Shown one piece after another: positions 43,561-55,383 of a stretch of 64,000 nucleotides of DNA (position 1 is its first letter; each line of letters opens with the position of its first letter). Source of the stretch: Diphasiastrum complanatum (lineage: Eukaryota; Streptophyta; Lycopodiopsida; Lycopodiales; Lycopodiaceae); NCBI GenBank assembly GCA_029204225.1, contig CM055099.1, positions 61,845,753-61,909,752 on the forward strand. Direction: 5' to 3'. The notes below the pieces were generated by a model. The model saw nothing but the letters and a program-made list of their open reading frames with translations, was not told where the DNA came from and ran no database searches. The position numbers were made by a program, and so were the translations under genes.

Positions 43561-44990
43561 CAGACATGAGGGTCCGGGGCGGACACAGCCTTTTGGCGTC
43601 CGCGTCCGACCCCCAGATGCGGGATCGGACTTGTCGTATTTTTTTTTTTCAAATTTTTTTCTGGACTCGTCCAGCGTCTTGGACGCGGACGCGTCCGGGC
43701 CCCCGTACGCGTTATTTAATTTAAGAAAAAAAAAAACCCGGAGGGCGCACGCGGGCAGTGGGAGAGAGAGAGATGGCCGCTCGTCCCATTTGGGATGAGG
43801 TGGAGTTGATGCCCGACAAAACGTGGCGTTGCCCTTTTTGTCGAAAGAAGTTCACGGGGAACGCCTCTCGGGTTCGAGCACATTTGGGGGGATTGCGAGT
43901 CCCACCCATGGGGAACGCTACGGGATCTGCGGAGAGGGCTCGCATTCTCGAGGCATTTCCTTAGCCAGTTGCTGAGGTCGACGAGTCGTCCACAGATGCT
44001 GCGCGGACTCTGTTTCCACTGGTGCACCCACTGCCACCGCCACCGGGCTTGAGGGACACTTCGTCCGATCGGGACCTGAAAACTTGGAGATGTTGCGGAG
44101 CCTCCGTGTTGGTACGCAAAATTTCTACAGCGTGTTGAAGTTGTACCATAAGTAATTAGTAAGCTGTTGAAGTTCATCCGGGGAGAAACCGATCTCATCA
44201 ACCAAGACATAGTAGTGTGTAGGTCTTGTGGTTCCTTGTAGTGAATGGCACAATTTTGCTTAAGTAATTACTAAGCTGTTGAAGTTCATCTGGGGGAAAA
44301 CCGATCTCATCGTATAAGACATAGTAGTGTGTAGGTCTTGTGGTTCCCTGTCTTGAGAGCTAGTCAATCTCCTGGTGAGCATACATTTCTCCAAGAAACT
44401 TGTGGTCCTGAGAGCTTGTCACTCTTCTGGTGACCATTCACTTCTCCCAAATCCTCTGGTGAGCATTCACTTCTTTGAGACAATCACTGATGCACGCTCC
44501 AAGCTTTCGTTCTCATCCAAGCTAACCCTAAACCCTAAACCAGTAATCTGTATGCCATGTAAACCATCATCTTCACTCCAAACCTCTTTCAGATCTTTCT
44601 TTGCCGCTTTTTTCTCTTTTTTTTGAGCTTAGTTCATAATAATTTATGGACTGCTCATTAGTCATCGTTGTTTGGTAATATCTCAGTTATGGGAGGCATG
44701 GGCAGTGGTTAGGTTTGTTGCAAATTTTTTTGCAAATTTGTTTGGGTACCTTTTTCCTATTTTTTAATAGTAGGGGGCAGGTATGTGCCAGACACCCTTT
44801 GATAATTCATCCCGGGGGGGGGGGGGGTGGTAGGGGGAGGAAAATTGTTTTTATTTCATTTTTGGGCATGTGGGAGTGAGCAGAGAGGGGCTTGTATTTT
44901 TTTTTTTTGAAAAAGAAAAGTTGCAAAAGGGTGGACGCGTCCACCCTGGATGCGCCCCTGGCCCGTCCGCGTCCAGGGTCCGCTTCCTTA
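43561..44990 (+). mobile_element. hAT-C element, internally deleted (1.43 kb)
   Basis: Left end CAGACATGAGGGTCCGGGGCGGAC after ATATATATTT, right end GGGTCCGCTTCCTTA before (TA)n. Both match the MITE ends (CAGGGATGAGGGTCCGG and TAAGGAAGCGG), in reversed order. Subterminal GGACGCGGACGCGTCC palindromes lie at 43590-43710 and 44930-44985. Only the first coding exon of a BED-type transposase remains. 44151-44350 holds a tandem duplication of period 112, and 44340-44480 holds degenerate CTCTGGTGAGCATTCACTTCT repeats. Confidence 0.7.
43758..43964 (+). pseudogene. hAT-C transposase N-terminus with BED finger
   Basis: The likely start is the ATG at 43773 (MAARPIWDEVELMPDKTW); an earlier in-frame ATG is at 43758. 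C-x2-C...H of a BED finger (WRCPFCRKKFTGNASRVRAHLG) lines up with hAT-A (RCRYCLVEFAASLTRLKGHLLG) and hAT-D (RCLHCGGLFTGSLTRVRAHLG). The expected fourth ligand after the His is not evident. A stop follows at 43962-43964; a degraded linker continues, and no catalytic core is present. Confidence 0.7.
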
Positions 44991-45667
44991 TATATATATA
45001 TATATAGATATATCATAGTACCATATCAGTGGTACCGCTGGTTCGGTACCGTCGGTACCATATCAGTGGTACCGCCAGTACGGTACCGCCCTGGGATCCG
45101 CGCTACCAGGGCGGTACCATTTTGAATATTTTTTTTATTTTTTAATATATTTAATAATTTTTTTTTGCCTGTTACTTACCAAAAAAGGACAAAAAAATAA
45201 AAAAAAAGGGGTATTGGGTGTAAAAAAAGAGGGTACAGTACATGGTGCAGGGGACTGGTGCAGTGGCACATGGGCACTGTGGGTGAGCAGACCATGGGCC
45301 AATGGGAGACCAACACAGGGGGGGAGAATCACATGAGGGCAGGTACATAGGCACATGGGCACTGTGGGTGAGCAGACCATGGGAGGGCCAATGGGATACC
45401 AACACAGGGGGGGAGCATCACATGGGGGCAGGTACAGAGGCACATGGATGGATGATGGGGATCCACATGGCCGATCAGGCTGTGGGGATAAATAGGCACT
45501 CACAATGCCATTGTGGTCGGCATTTTCAGAGGCTGTGAGAGAGCTAGTGATAGACAATGAGAGAGCAAGCGAGAGCCGGTGACAGGTTGTGAGAGGCTGT
45601 TTGAGAGCCAGGGTCCTATGAGAGGGTGTTCAAGGACTAGGGTGCTGTGAGGAGAAGGTCGATCGAG

Positions 45668-46035
45668 ATGGCAGAGCGCATACCACCGAAGGTCGAGGGC
45701 GAAGCCAGGAGGAAGCTTGAAGAAGATATCCGAAGGCACAACGAGAGACATCGGAAGCAAGAGGCAGATATCCGAGAGATGCTGCGACAGACTCGGCAGA
45801 GAAATCCGGAACCGGAGCCACCCACCCCCACACTGTGGATCCTGTCCCCGTTGTCGAGCTGGATCTGGATGAGCAGATTGGAATGAATTTCACACGACGG
45901 CAGCTCATCATGGTTAGGGAAAGGGCGGCCAGACGTCGGGCTAACTAGGAGGCAGCTCGGGCTAACCGGGAGGCAGAGTAAGAGCGACAAAACAATGCAC
46001 CAGACGAGGGCGAGGAGTCGGTGGACGATCAGTGA
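45668..46035 (+). pseudogene. hAT-A small gene (A4), frameshifted
   Basis: The ATG at 45668 opens MAERIPPKVEGEARRKLEED...EMLRQTRQRNPEPEPP. Two extra bases in CCCACCCCCACACTGTGG (about 45822-45833) shift the frame; the downstream half is readable in the other frame to the TGA at 46035, with a TAG in the RRANXEAARAN segment (45946-45948). Confidence 0.7.
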
Positions 46036-46562
46036 GGGATGTTTAGAATAGATAAGTTCCAGCCGTATGTGGCGGACTGTTGCTATGTAGTTTTCGGCAG
46101 TTTATGGTGCAGCAAATAACTAGATGGCTGCTTAAAATAGTGACAGTATATGTGATGTTATCTTGATACAACGGTTGAATATATACATAGTTGTTTTTTG
46201 TGCAATGCGAGCCTGGTCATGTAAGATGCAATCTCTGTAATTTTTGTAAATGCAGATGTATTACATGTGTTTATGAAATGTCGTTTGGGGTGTAGAGGTG
46301 ATTGCTGTGCTCATGATGTAGGTGCATATATGTGAAGCTAGCATTCACTTCAAACGAAATTAAATGAAAAAAGGATTCACACACGCACATAGAATTCGAC
46401 ATAAAATTGAAAATACAGCATCACATGTACAGAGCGACATACGCACAATGTGCAGCAAATAATGTAAGCCAAACACTGTATATAATGTGAAAAATCATCT
46501 GAGTACAATGGTAGACTGTCTGCTAGAGACAAACTACTGAAACTAAAACAACAGAGCCACAA
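46036..46562. other. hAT-A convergent intergenic region (A4)
   Basis: About 525 bp matching the same interval in A2 and A3. No ORF. Confidence 0.6.
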
Positions 46563-48013
46563 TCAATGCTCTGGCTCTGACTCAAACGAATGCTCTGGAG
46601 ACAACTCAGGGCCCCGAGCTGACTCTCGCAGCCGATATTTCTGCCTGTCTGGAACTGGCATGAGCTGTGTATCCGAGGGGGAAGACTTGTCATCCTCATC
46701 CTCCCAATCTGCCTCCGCATCAGTCCCCAAGCAGGCCAAACCAACACCACCTGCTCCAACTGGCTGTGATACTGCACCTCTACCTGTACCTGGAGCCCTG
46801 GGTGGTCGTCCTCTCCTCCCTGGCAGTTTCTGTGCCTTGCCTTTCTTGTTCGGTGCACCCTTGGGCCTTCTTGGTCTCTTGCGGACAAGAGGAGCTGTCA
46901 ATGCCTCGTCACCCCCATGCAAATCACCTGGCTGGCTAGGCTGGGACCAAGCTGAGGCCGGCTGGGATAGGGAAGCAAAAGAGGGAACTCCCTGTGCACC
47001 TGAGCGAGGAGGATGAGCTCGTGGAGTGTGTGCCCGTAGGGATGCTGCAGGTGGAGGAACTGGCTGTGCAGGAGGCTAGTACAGCGGCGATATGTACTGA
47101 AAGGGGTGCTGCGGTGGCCGGTACTGGTACATCCTGGGTGCTGCCAAAGGGGGAGCCAGTGGAGTGGGTGCTGCCAAAGGATGAGGATGTGGAGTGGGTG
47201 CTACCACTGGAGGAGCAATTGGAGGAGCCACTGTGGATGTGGGCGCTGCGAGAGAAAACCTGGGCATAGATGGTGGCCTGCCATGGAGACCTGGTGCTGT
47301 AGAAGTGGACGACGATGGACGGGCTACTGGTGGAGGGGCAACATCTGGCATGGGGTACGAAAACTGCTGGCCGAGGAGGTCATCCGATGGGAAGGGAAGG
47401 AAGAAGGGATCTCTTCCACATCCTCGAAGGCCTCAGCAGTAGCATCCTGGGCCTGCTCGGGTGGCGGAGAGTCCATGAGAAAGTTGTAAACCGAGGGCGT
47501 GCGAGCAACAGGACGTGGAGGTGGAACCACAGTGGCAACTGGCGGACGCAATGGGACGGAATCCACCAGAATCTGAGCAGATGGGGGTGCGTGAGGCGGA
47601 AATGTCTGAGGGGGATGAGGGGCAAAGGGACCGGAGGAGGATGCACTCCCTCTCCTCGTGCGTGCCAGCCAAGCAGGCAGCAACTCTGGGTCAACCACAT
47701 AAGGAGCGGTGCAAAATCGAAGAATGCCCTCCGAAATGGTGTTCTCCCCCGCCACGAGCCGCGGCCCGTAGGTGTCCAGTAGTCGTTGCCTGTCGGGGAC
47801 GGTCATGCTGCCACAAGGGGCAGCATTCAAGGTGGCACCATTTTTGGCGCGTGCACGGAGTAGATGGCCTTTAAGGCGAGTGAGGGATGCAGCAAATTCA
47901 ACGAGACAGTATCGGCAGCGCACGATCTTCTGGCCGGTCTTGTTAGACTTTTTGGCAACCCGCCTGACAATGTCTACCTCGTCCCACAGACCGGAAAGGT
48001 CGGATTGCACCAT
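46563..48013 (-). pseudogene. hAT-A transposase deletion product (A4): BED finger joined to AT-hook tail
   Basis: ATG at 48013. The N-terminal BED finger and Pro-rich linker run to MPDVAPPPV, then join at 47325/47326 to ARPSSSTSTAPGLHG of exon 4 and continue to the normal C-terminus and stop (46563-46565) with AT-hooks (KRPRRPKG, RRGRPPR). The junction itself preserves the frame. A one-base loss before it (SFPSH/RMTSS, near 47385) and a TAG at ISPLY* break the product. The DUF659 core and dimerisation domain are gone. Confidence 0.8.
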
Positions 48014-48424
48014 TGCGATGGAGAAAACTAGGGACAAAATGCAGATGAAGCTAAAGCTGCAAGGATGGAACGCTGGAAAAAAAACAGTAGGGTACACTGT
48101 GTGAGAGACGCTGAAAATGGGCGAAGGTAGGGCGAAGCAAGTCAGATGCAAGGCAGGGCATTGCGTGGGCGAAGGGCGACACAAGGAATCGAAGGCAGGC
48201 AGGCGGAAATAGTAGCGATGGCAGGCTGGAGGAGGGCGCAAAAAAATGAAATGCGAGGGGGGCGGGTAGGTTTAGGTAAGAAAAAAATTTAAAAAATATT
48301 AAATATTAAATGATTTTTTATATTGTGGTACCGCGGTGCCATCATGGTACCGCGGTACCAGTACGGTCCCGCGGTACCGGGATCCGCGGTACCCAGTACC
48401 GCGGGAACTATATACATATATGTA

Positions 48425-48494
48425 TGTTTTGGTACCGTATTACCAGTACGGTCCCGTGGTACCGGGATCTGCGGTACCTAGTACCGCGGGACCT
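48425..48494 (-). repeat. Extra hAT-A left-end fragment between A4 and A5
   Basis: GGTACCGTATTACCAGTACGGTCCCGTGGTACCGGGATCTGCGGTACCTAGTACCGCGGGACCTATA: the last 70 bp of a left end, alone, bordered by TA-rich repeats on both sides. Left behind by excision, deletion or unequal exchange. Confidence 0.7.
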
Positions 48495-48935
48495 ATATAT
48501 ATCTATGTATATGACCTATATATATATATATATATGTATATACATATAAATATATAGGTCCTGCGGTACTGGGTACTGCGGATCCCGGTACCGCGGGACC
48601 GTACTGGTACCGCAGTACCATGATGGTACCGCGGTACCATAATATATTAATACAATTAATATTTAATATTTTTTCAAATTTTTTTAAACCTAATCTACCT
48701 GCCCCCCTCGCTTCTTCTCTCCCAATTTTTTTTCCAGCAATCGTTGCCCTGCCTTCGCTACTAGTTTTGCTGCCTTGCCTTCCCTGCCGTGCGTCTGATT
48801 TGCGTCGCCCTTCGCCATAGGCCGCCCTGCCTTGCATCTGATCTGCAAGAACTTGCCTTCGCCCATTTTCAGCTTCTCTCCAACAGTGAACCCTGCTGTT
48901 TTTTTTCCAGCAATCCATCCCTCATTTCATCTGCA

Positions 48936-50659
48936 ATGGTGCAATCCGACCTTTCCGGTCTGTGGGACGAGGTAGACATTGTCAGGCAGGTTGCCGACAA
49001 TGCCAACAAGACCGGTCAGAAGGTCGTGCGCTGCCGATACTGTCTCGTCGAGTTTGCTGCATGCCTCACTCACCTTAAAGGCCATCTACTCGGTGCACGC
49101 GCCAAAAATGGTGCCACCTTGAATGCTGCCCCTTGTGGCAACATGACCTTCCCCGACAGGCAGCGACTACTGGACACCTACGGGCCGCGGCTCGTGGCAG
49201 GGGAGAACACCATTTCGGAGGGCGTTCTCCGATTTTGCACCGCTCCTTATGTGGTTGACCCAGAGTTGCTGCCTGCTTGGCTGGCACGCACGAGGAGAGG
49301 GAGTGCATCCTCCTCCGGTCCCTTTGCCCCTCAGACAGTTCCGCCTCACGCACCCCCATCTGCTCAGATTCCGGTGGATCCCGTCCCATCGCGTCCGCCA
49401 GTTGCCACTGCGGTTCCACCACCACCCATTGTTGCTCGCACTCCACCAGTCTACGACTTTCTCGTGGACTCTCCGCCACCCGAGCAGGCCCAGGATGCTA
49501 CTGCTGGGGCCTTCGAGGATGTGGAAGAGATCCCTTCTTCCTTCCCTTCCCATCCGGATGACCTCCTCAGCCAGCAGTTTTCGTACCCCATGCCAGATGT
49601 TGCCCCTCCACCAGAGAACCCCAGCTATGCTGTTGCACCCATCCCTGCCAGTGCATCCCACTCTCCCCATTCCACGTCTACAACCGATGCATCCACCAGT
49701 GCCCAGCCTGTCGCGTCATCGTCCATTCCCGTCACGGTTGGTCCACCGTGCTGGAGGTCCACCACCCGTCGCCCACCAGGGAGAGCCCTTGTGCAGCAGA
49801 CCATTCGCGGCGCGCATCAGCCGCACATGGACAGACAGGCCACACAGGCCGTGGCCTGTCTGATTTACGAGCTGAATCTGCCCTTTGCCATCACCGACTC
49901 TGAGCCCTTCAGAAGGGCCTTCCGCCTTGCACAGTCTGTCAGCCCTAGCTGGAGAGTCCCTAGTTCAGAGGTTGTCCGCACACACATTTTGAGGGATAGG
50001 GTTGAGTCCTTGTCTAGAGAGATGGAGCCTCTACGCCGGCACTGGGCCACTTACGGTTGCAGCATCACGTCCGATGGCTGGACTGATGTCAGGAGGAGGC
50101 CGATCCTCAACATCTTGGTCTCCAGCTGCATGGGTACACAGTTTTTGAGAGCCGTGGATTGCAGTAGGGGGGGAGAGTCATATCTGCAGATTTCATGTAT
50201 GGTGTCATTAGGTCTTCCATGTTGTCCATAGGCCCCCAGCATGTCGTTACGGTGGTGACGGACAATGCCACCAACTGTGTTCAGATGGGTGTCCTCCTAG
50301 AGGCCGAGTTCCCTCACATCGTCCATACTCCTTGTGCGGCGCACGACATAGACCTTCTCATGGGGGACATAGGTGCACTTCCCTGGGTTAGAGCCATCGT
50401 CCGGGAGGCCCTCTTCCTGGTGACTTTTGTCACCAGAAAGAGGCGTGTTCTTGCCATGTTTCGGGTGTTCAGCCATCTGGACCTCCGTAAGCCAGCCCCC
50501 ACACGCTTTCCATTTGACTTGGTGGTCATCGACCGTCTGATCAGGTGTAGGGCGCAGCTTCTACAGATGGTTGCCAGTGATCTTTGGGGTGCCAGTACGT
50601 TTCCGCACACTGAGGATGGGGAGCACTTTTCTTCCACGGTGAGGGGAGACCAGTTCTGG
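48936..50659 (+). pseudogene. hAT-A transposase exon 1 only (A5)
   Basis: ATG at 48936, same context as A1. The BED finger (RCRYCLVEFAACLTHLKGHLLG), Pro-rich linker and DUF659 first half with SDGWTD are open to 50231. Seven Gs at DCSRGG (50167-50173) shift the frame; the rest of the core (VTDNATNC, TPCAAH, VTFVTRKRRVLAMFR) reads in the next frame to RGDQFW. Dimerisation domain and AT-hook tail deleted. Confidence 0.85.
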
Positions 50660-51010
50660 TGTCGAATTCTATGTGCGTGTGTGAATCCTATTTTCATTTA
50701 ATTTCGTTTGAAGTGAATGCTAGCTTCACATATATGCACCTACATCATGAGCACACCCCAAACGATATTTCATAAACACATGTAATACATCTGCATTTAA
50801 AAAAATTACAGACATTGCATCTTACATGACCAAGCTCGCGTTGCACAAAAAACAACTATGTATATATTCCACCGTTGTATCAGGATAACATCACATATAC
50901 TGTCATTTTTTTAAGCAGCCATCTAGTTATTTGTTGCACCATAAACTGCCGAAAACTACATAGCAACAGTCCGCCACATACGGGTGGACCTCATCTATTC
51001 TAAACATCCC
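50660..51010. other. hAT-A convergent intergenic region (A5)
   Basis: About 350 bp, the part nearest the small gene in the other copies (reverse orientation), beginning at TGTCGAATTCTATGTGCGTG. No ORF. Confidence 0.6.
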
Positions 51011-51376
51011 TCACTGATCCTCCACCGACTCCTCGCCCTCGTCTGGTGCATTGTTTTGTCGCTCTTGCTCTGCCTCTCAGTTAGCCCGAGCTGCCTCCTG
51101 GTTAGCCCGACGTCTGGCCGCCCTTTCCCTGACCATGATGAGCTGCCGTCGTGTGAAATTCATTCCGATCTGCTCATCCAGATCCAACTCGACAGCGGGG
51201 ATATGATCCACAACGGGTGCGGGTGGCTCCGGTTCCGGATTTTTCTGCCGAGTCTGTTGCAGCATCTCTTGGATATTTGCCTCTTGCTTCCGATGTCTCT
51301 CGTTGTGCCTTCGAATATCTTCCTCAAGCTTCCTCTTGGCTTTGCCCTCGGCCTTCGATGGTATGCGCTCTGCCAT
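51011..51376 (-). pseudogene. hAT-A small gene (A5), one stop codon
   Basis: Minus strand, ATG at 51376. It reads through MAERIPSKAEGKAKRKLEED, EMLQQTRQKNPEPEPP, VELDLDEQIGMNFTRRQL and AARRRANQEAARAN, then a TGA (51077-51079) where others have TGG or CGG; the remaining 21 codons to QNNAPDEGEESVEDQ stay in frame to the TGA at 51011-51013. This is the least damaged small gene in the window: a single nonsense change, no frameshift. Confidence 0.75.
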
Positions 51377-52014
51377 CTCGATCGACCTTCTTCTCACAAC
51401 ACCCTAGTCCTTGAACTCCCTCTCGTAGCACCCTGTCTCTCAAACAGCCTGTCTCTCACAGCCTGTTCTCACAGCCTGTCACTGGCTCTCACTTGCTCTC
51501 TCACTGTCTATCACTAGCTCTCGCACAGCCTCTGAAAATGCCGACCACAATGGCATTGTGAGTGCCTATTTATCCCCACAGCCTGATCGGCCATGTGGAT
51601 CCCCATCATCCATCCATGTGCCTTTGTACCTGCCCCCATGTGATGCTCCCCCCTGTGTTGGTCTCCCATTGGGCCCATGGTCTGCTCACCCACAATGCCC
51701 ATGTGCCGCTGTACTTGCCCCCTTGTGATGCTACCCCCCTGTGTTGGTCTCCCATTGGCCCCTCGGTCTGCTCACTTGCAGTGCCCATGTGCCACTGCAA
51801 CAGTCCCCTGTATCATGTACTGTACCCTCTTTTTTTACACCCAGAACCCCCTTTTTTTACTTTTTTTTGTCCTTTTTTGGTAGTTAATATGCAAGAAGAA
51901 ATTATTAAAAATATATTAAAAAATAAAAAAAATATCAAAAATGGTACCGCGGATCCCAGGGCGGTACCGTACCGGAGGTACCACTGATATGGTACCGGCG
52001 GTACCATACCTATG

Positions 52015-52056
52015 ATATATATATATATATATATACATATATATGTATATATATAT
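52015..52056. repeat. (TA)n tract joining A5 and A6
   Basis: About 42 bp of TA with two C and one G, with one hAT-A right end on its left and a left end on its right. Confidence 0.9.
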
Positions 52057-52399
52057 CATAGGTATCACGGTATTAGGATCCGCGGATCCTGGTACCGCGG
52101 ATCCATACTGATCCGCGGTACCACAATATTTAATATATTAATAAATTTTTTTACCCTAATCCCCCCCCCTCGCTTCATCTCTCTCCCTGCCCATTGCTTT
52201 GCTGTTCGCGCCCTCTTCCTGCTGTCTGCGCCCTCTCTGCTGTCCGCGCACTCCTCGTCATCACACTATATTTGCGTTGCACAGATCGCTTCCGCCCCTG
52301 CTACTGCTACTTCGGCCACTGGTGTGGATTTTCCAGCTTTCTGCCACCTATCGCACTCACCATCACCTCTCCCTTTTTTCCCCAGTTCCATCTACAGAA

Positions 52400-55024
52400 A
52401 TGGTGCATTCCAACCTTGCTGATCTGTGGGGCGAGGTGGACATTGTCAGGCGGTTCCCGACAAGTCCAACAAGTCCGGTGCAAAGATCGTGCGCTGTCGA
52501 TATTGCCTGGTTGAGTTCAGTGCCACCCTCACTCGCCTTAAAGGCCACCTACTCGGTGCACGCGCCAAAAATGGTGGCAGACTGAATGCTGCCTCCTGTG
52601 CCAGCATGTCCATTCCCGTCAGGTAGCGACTTCTGGACACCTACGGGCCACGTCTTGTGGCGGGGGAGAACACCATTTCGGAGGTTGTTCTCCGGTTTTG
52701 CACCGCGCCTTACGTGGTTGACCCTGAGTTGCTGCCTGCTTGGCTGGCACGCACGAGGAGAGGGAGTGCATCCTCGTCCAGTCCCTTTGTCTCTCACCCC
52801 CCTCAGACAGTTCCGCCAGACGCACCCCCATCTGCACCCATTCCGGTGGATCCCGTCCCATCTCGTCCGCCAGTGGCCACTGCGGTTCCACCACCACCTA
52901 CTGTTGCTCGCACTCCCCCAGTTTACGACTTTCTCATGGACTCTCCACAGCCCGAGCAGGAGCAAGCTCAGGATGCCAATGACGAGGCATTCCAGGATGT
53001 TGAGGAGATCCCTTCCTCCCTCCTTTCCCATCCGGATGACCTCCCTAGCCAGCAGTTTTTGTATCCCATGCCAGATGTTCCCCCTCCACCAGTGCACCCC
53101 ACTTATGCTGCTGCACCCATCCCTGCCAGTGCATTCCACTCTCCCCATTCCACGTCTACAGCCGATGCATCTACTAGTGCCCATCCTGTCGCGTCATCAT
53201 CCATTCCCGTCACGTTTGGTGCACCATTGTACGAGGTAGATGAGCCAGTGTCAGAGGATGATCAGCATGAGGATGAGCCCATTCGAGTTGTGTTCCCCAT
53301 ATCAGAGCGGGATGAGGCATATGATACAGGTGTTGGGCACACGCCTAGAGCAGGGGTCACAGGTACATCATGTGGTAGAGGTGGGACACATGCCACAGAT
53401 TATACCGGGAGACGGGCGGGGCACACAGGGGGGGGCCAGTGGCATACCTTCTTATGTTGATATGATGGAGGAGGCTCTTGATAGGGGGCAGAGTGATTTG
53501 GGTTTACCTTCCACAGCTGCTTGAATGCGTGCATCACAGAGCCATAGGCATTTCTATGACAGGACACCAAAGGAGTCACCAGATGACTTTGATTGTACCG
53601 ATTGGGAGGCCATGCAGGGTCCGCATGGTGCACAGAATGAGGCATGGGATGAGGCACATGATGATCCAGAGGATGGTGCACATGATGAGTCCCAGAGCCC
53701 AGAGCATTTGTATTCGGATGCCCAGCTGGACGACTTGATTGCAGAGTTGGATTCAGAGGTCCAGCAGATGTCGTGCGTCAGGGCTCCCCCATCCTCTCTA
53801 GCCAGCATGCCCTACACAGAGTCTCAGCCAGAGCAGCTACATGAGGTGCCTGCAGTTCCTCCAGTTCCTCAGAGGGTGTACGTGCGCCGCACAACACCTC
53901 CAGTGCCACCGATGCCGTCGAGGCTTGCAGCCCCTCCATCGCCATCCACTTCTGCAGCACCAGGTCTCCATGGCAGGCCACCATCTGTGCCCAAGTTTTC
54001 TCTTGCCGCGCCCACATCCACAGTGGCTCCTCCAGTGGCTCCTCAAGTGGCTCCATTGCCTAGGTTTTTTCTTGCAGCGCCCACATCCACAGTGGCTCCT
54101 CCAGTGGCAGCACCCAGGATGTACCAGTACCGGCCACCGCAGCGCCCCTTTCAGTACGTATCGCCGCTATACTTGCCTCTTGCAGGGACGGCCCCTCCAC
54201 AGCCAGTTCCTCCGCCAGCAGCAGCCCCATGGGCACACACTCCACGGACCTATCAGTTACGAATAAAGCCACAACTGATCTAAAGCTAAGCTATGAAAGC
54301 ATCACATAAGCAAGACTTAAGCTATGAAAGCAGCACATAAGCAAGACTTAAACCTAGAAAGCAGGAAAGAGAGAGATTAAGGAGACTAAAGAGAGAGATC
54401 AATATCATCAGCTGAATAACAAATGACACAGTTTCCCTACTTATAGCCAAGAGGAAGCCCTAAAAGGAAGCTTCTGGTGGCTAGGGCCCAACTGGGAGGG
54501 AAAATAGTGCGCCCTCCAAGAAGGCCCCCACTCTCCAGTAATATGTCCAAATGGCCTAATAATGAATAATAAGGCCAAAGGCCAACCATATAGTCTAAGT
54601 CTCACTAATGAATAAAAAAGGGCCCAAGGCCTGCTTATGCATAAAGTAAAGTAAATGTAAATGGACGCGGCGAATGTAATGAGCCGAGTCCATAACTCTA
54701 TCCTCCACTATCAGCTGCACAGGGACACCCATCTTTGGCTTCTCTATCCCAACCTATCCAGCCAGGTGATCTGCATGGGGGTGATGAGGCACTGACAGCT
54801 CCCCTGGTCCGCAAGAGACCAGGAAGGCCCAAGGGTGCACCGAACAAGAAAGGCAGAGCACAGAAACAGCCAGGGAAGAGAGGACGACCTCGTAGGGCCC
54901 CAGATGCAGGTAGAGGTGCAGTATCACAGCTAGCTGGAGCAGGTCTAGTCGGTTTGGCTTGCTTGGGGGCTGATGCGGAGGCAGATTGGGAGGATGAGGA
55001 TGACGAGTCCTCCTCCTCAGATAC
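52400..55024 (+). pseudogene. hAT-A transposase deletion product (A6): N-terminus joined to C-terminal tail
   Basis: ATG at 52400. A frameshift after VDIVRR and a TAG (52624-52626) break the N-terminal part. From 52657 an open frame of 267 codons crosses the deletion junction: SSSIPVTFGAP (exon 1) continues directly as LYEVDEPVSEDDQHEDEP (exon 4), a clean in-frame fusion at 53225. A G-run shift (near 53436) and a TGA (53522-53524) follow. Exon 4 is then interrupted by the solo LTR and resumes at 54713 with LSQPIQPGDLHGGDEALTAP and AT-hooks (RPGRPKG, KRGRPRR). The normal end after DDESSSSDT is lost at 55024. Confidence 0.8.
54255..54707 (-). repeat. Solo gypsy LTR inserted in A6
   Basis: 453 bp, on the minus strand TGGAGGATAGAGTTATGG...TTATTCGTAACT, homologous to the LTR at 762-1203. 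Flanked by CTATC at 54250-54254 and 54708-54712, a 5-bp target duplication as expected for gypsy integrase. It splits exon 4. A TATA-like GGCTATAAGTAGG lies near 54435-54447 (minus). No internal retroelement sequence remains, so the element was removed by LTR-LTR recombination. Confidence 0.88.
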
Positions 55025-55383
55025 ACGTCAATTTGTAATTGTGATGCTTTGTTTTCAATTTTATTTCGAGTGGTATGTCCGTATTTTCAGTTAGTTTCAA
55101 CTGCAGAGATTGATAGCAGATGCACAACACAGAAATACAACCCCCTTTATAGCATTTCATAAACTTACATGTTACACTGCATTACACCAGGCATGCGTTG
55201 CACAAAAAACACATTGAACATTAATTCAACAGTGGTATCAAAATAACAATACGTATCCCGCCACATACGGCTGGCGCTGTTCTTTATACTGTGTTAAACA
55301 CTAAATATTGCCTCATCTTATGCCGAAAACTACATAACAACAACCAGCCACATATGGCTGGATCCTATCCATTCTAAACATTT

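Larger units (their letters stand above)
45014..48411 (-). mobile_element. hAT-A copy A4, internal deletion derivative (3.4 kb)
   Basis: Right end CATAGTACCATATCAGTGG at 45014, after TATATAGATATAT; left end ...ACCGCGGGAACTAT near 48411. It keeps both ends, two tandem units, the small gene, the intergenic region, the 3' half of exon 4 and the 5' third of exon 1, but lacks everything between (break at 47325/47326). Confidence 0.85.
48554..52014 (+). mobile_element. hAT-A copy A5, internal deletion derivative (3.5 kb)
   Basis: Left end ATAGGTCCTGCGGTACTGGG at 48554; right end ...GGTACCATACCTATG at 52014. Opposite in orientation to A4, so the two left ends face each other across about 140 bp of TA-rich DNA. 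It keeps exon 1 up to RGDQFW, then jumps at about 50659 to the intergenic region; exons 2-4 are deleted. The small gene, tandem units (51570-51800) and right end follow. Confidence 0.85.
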
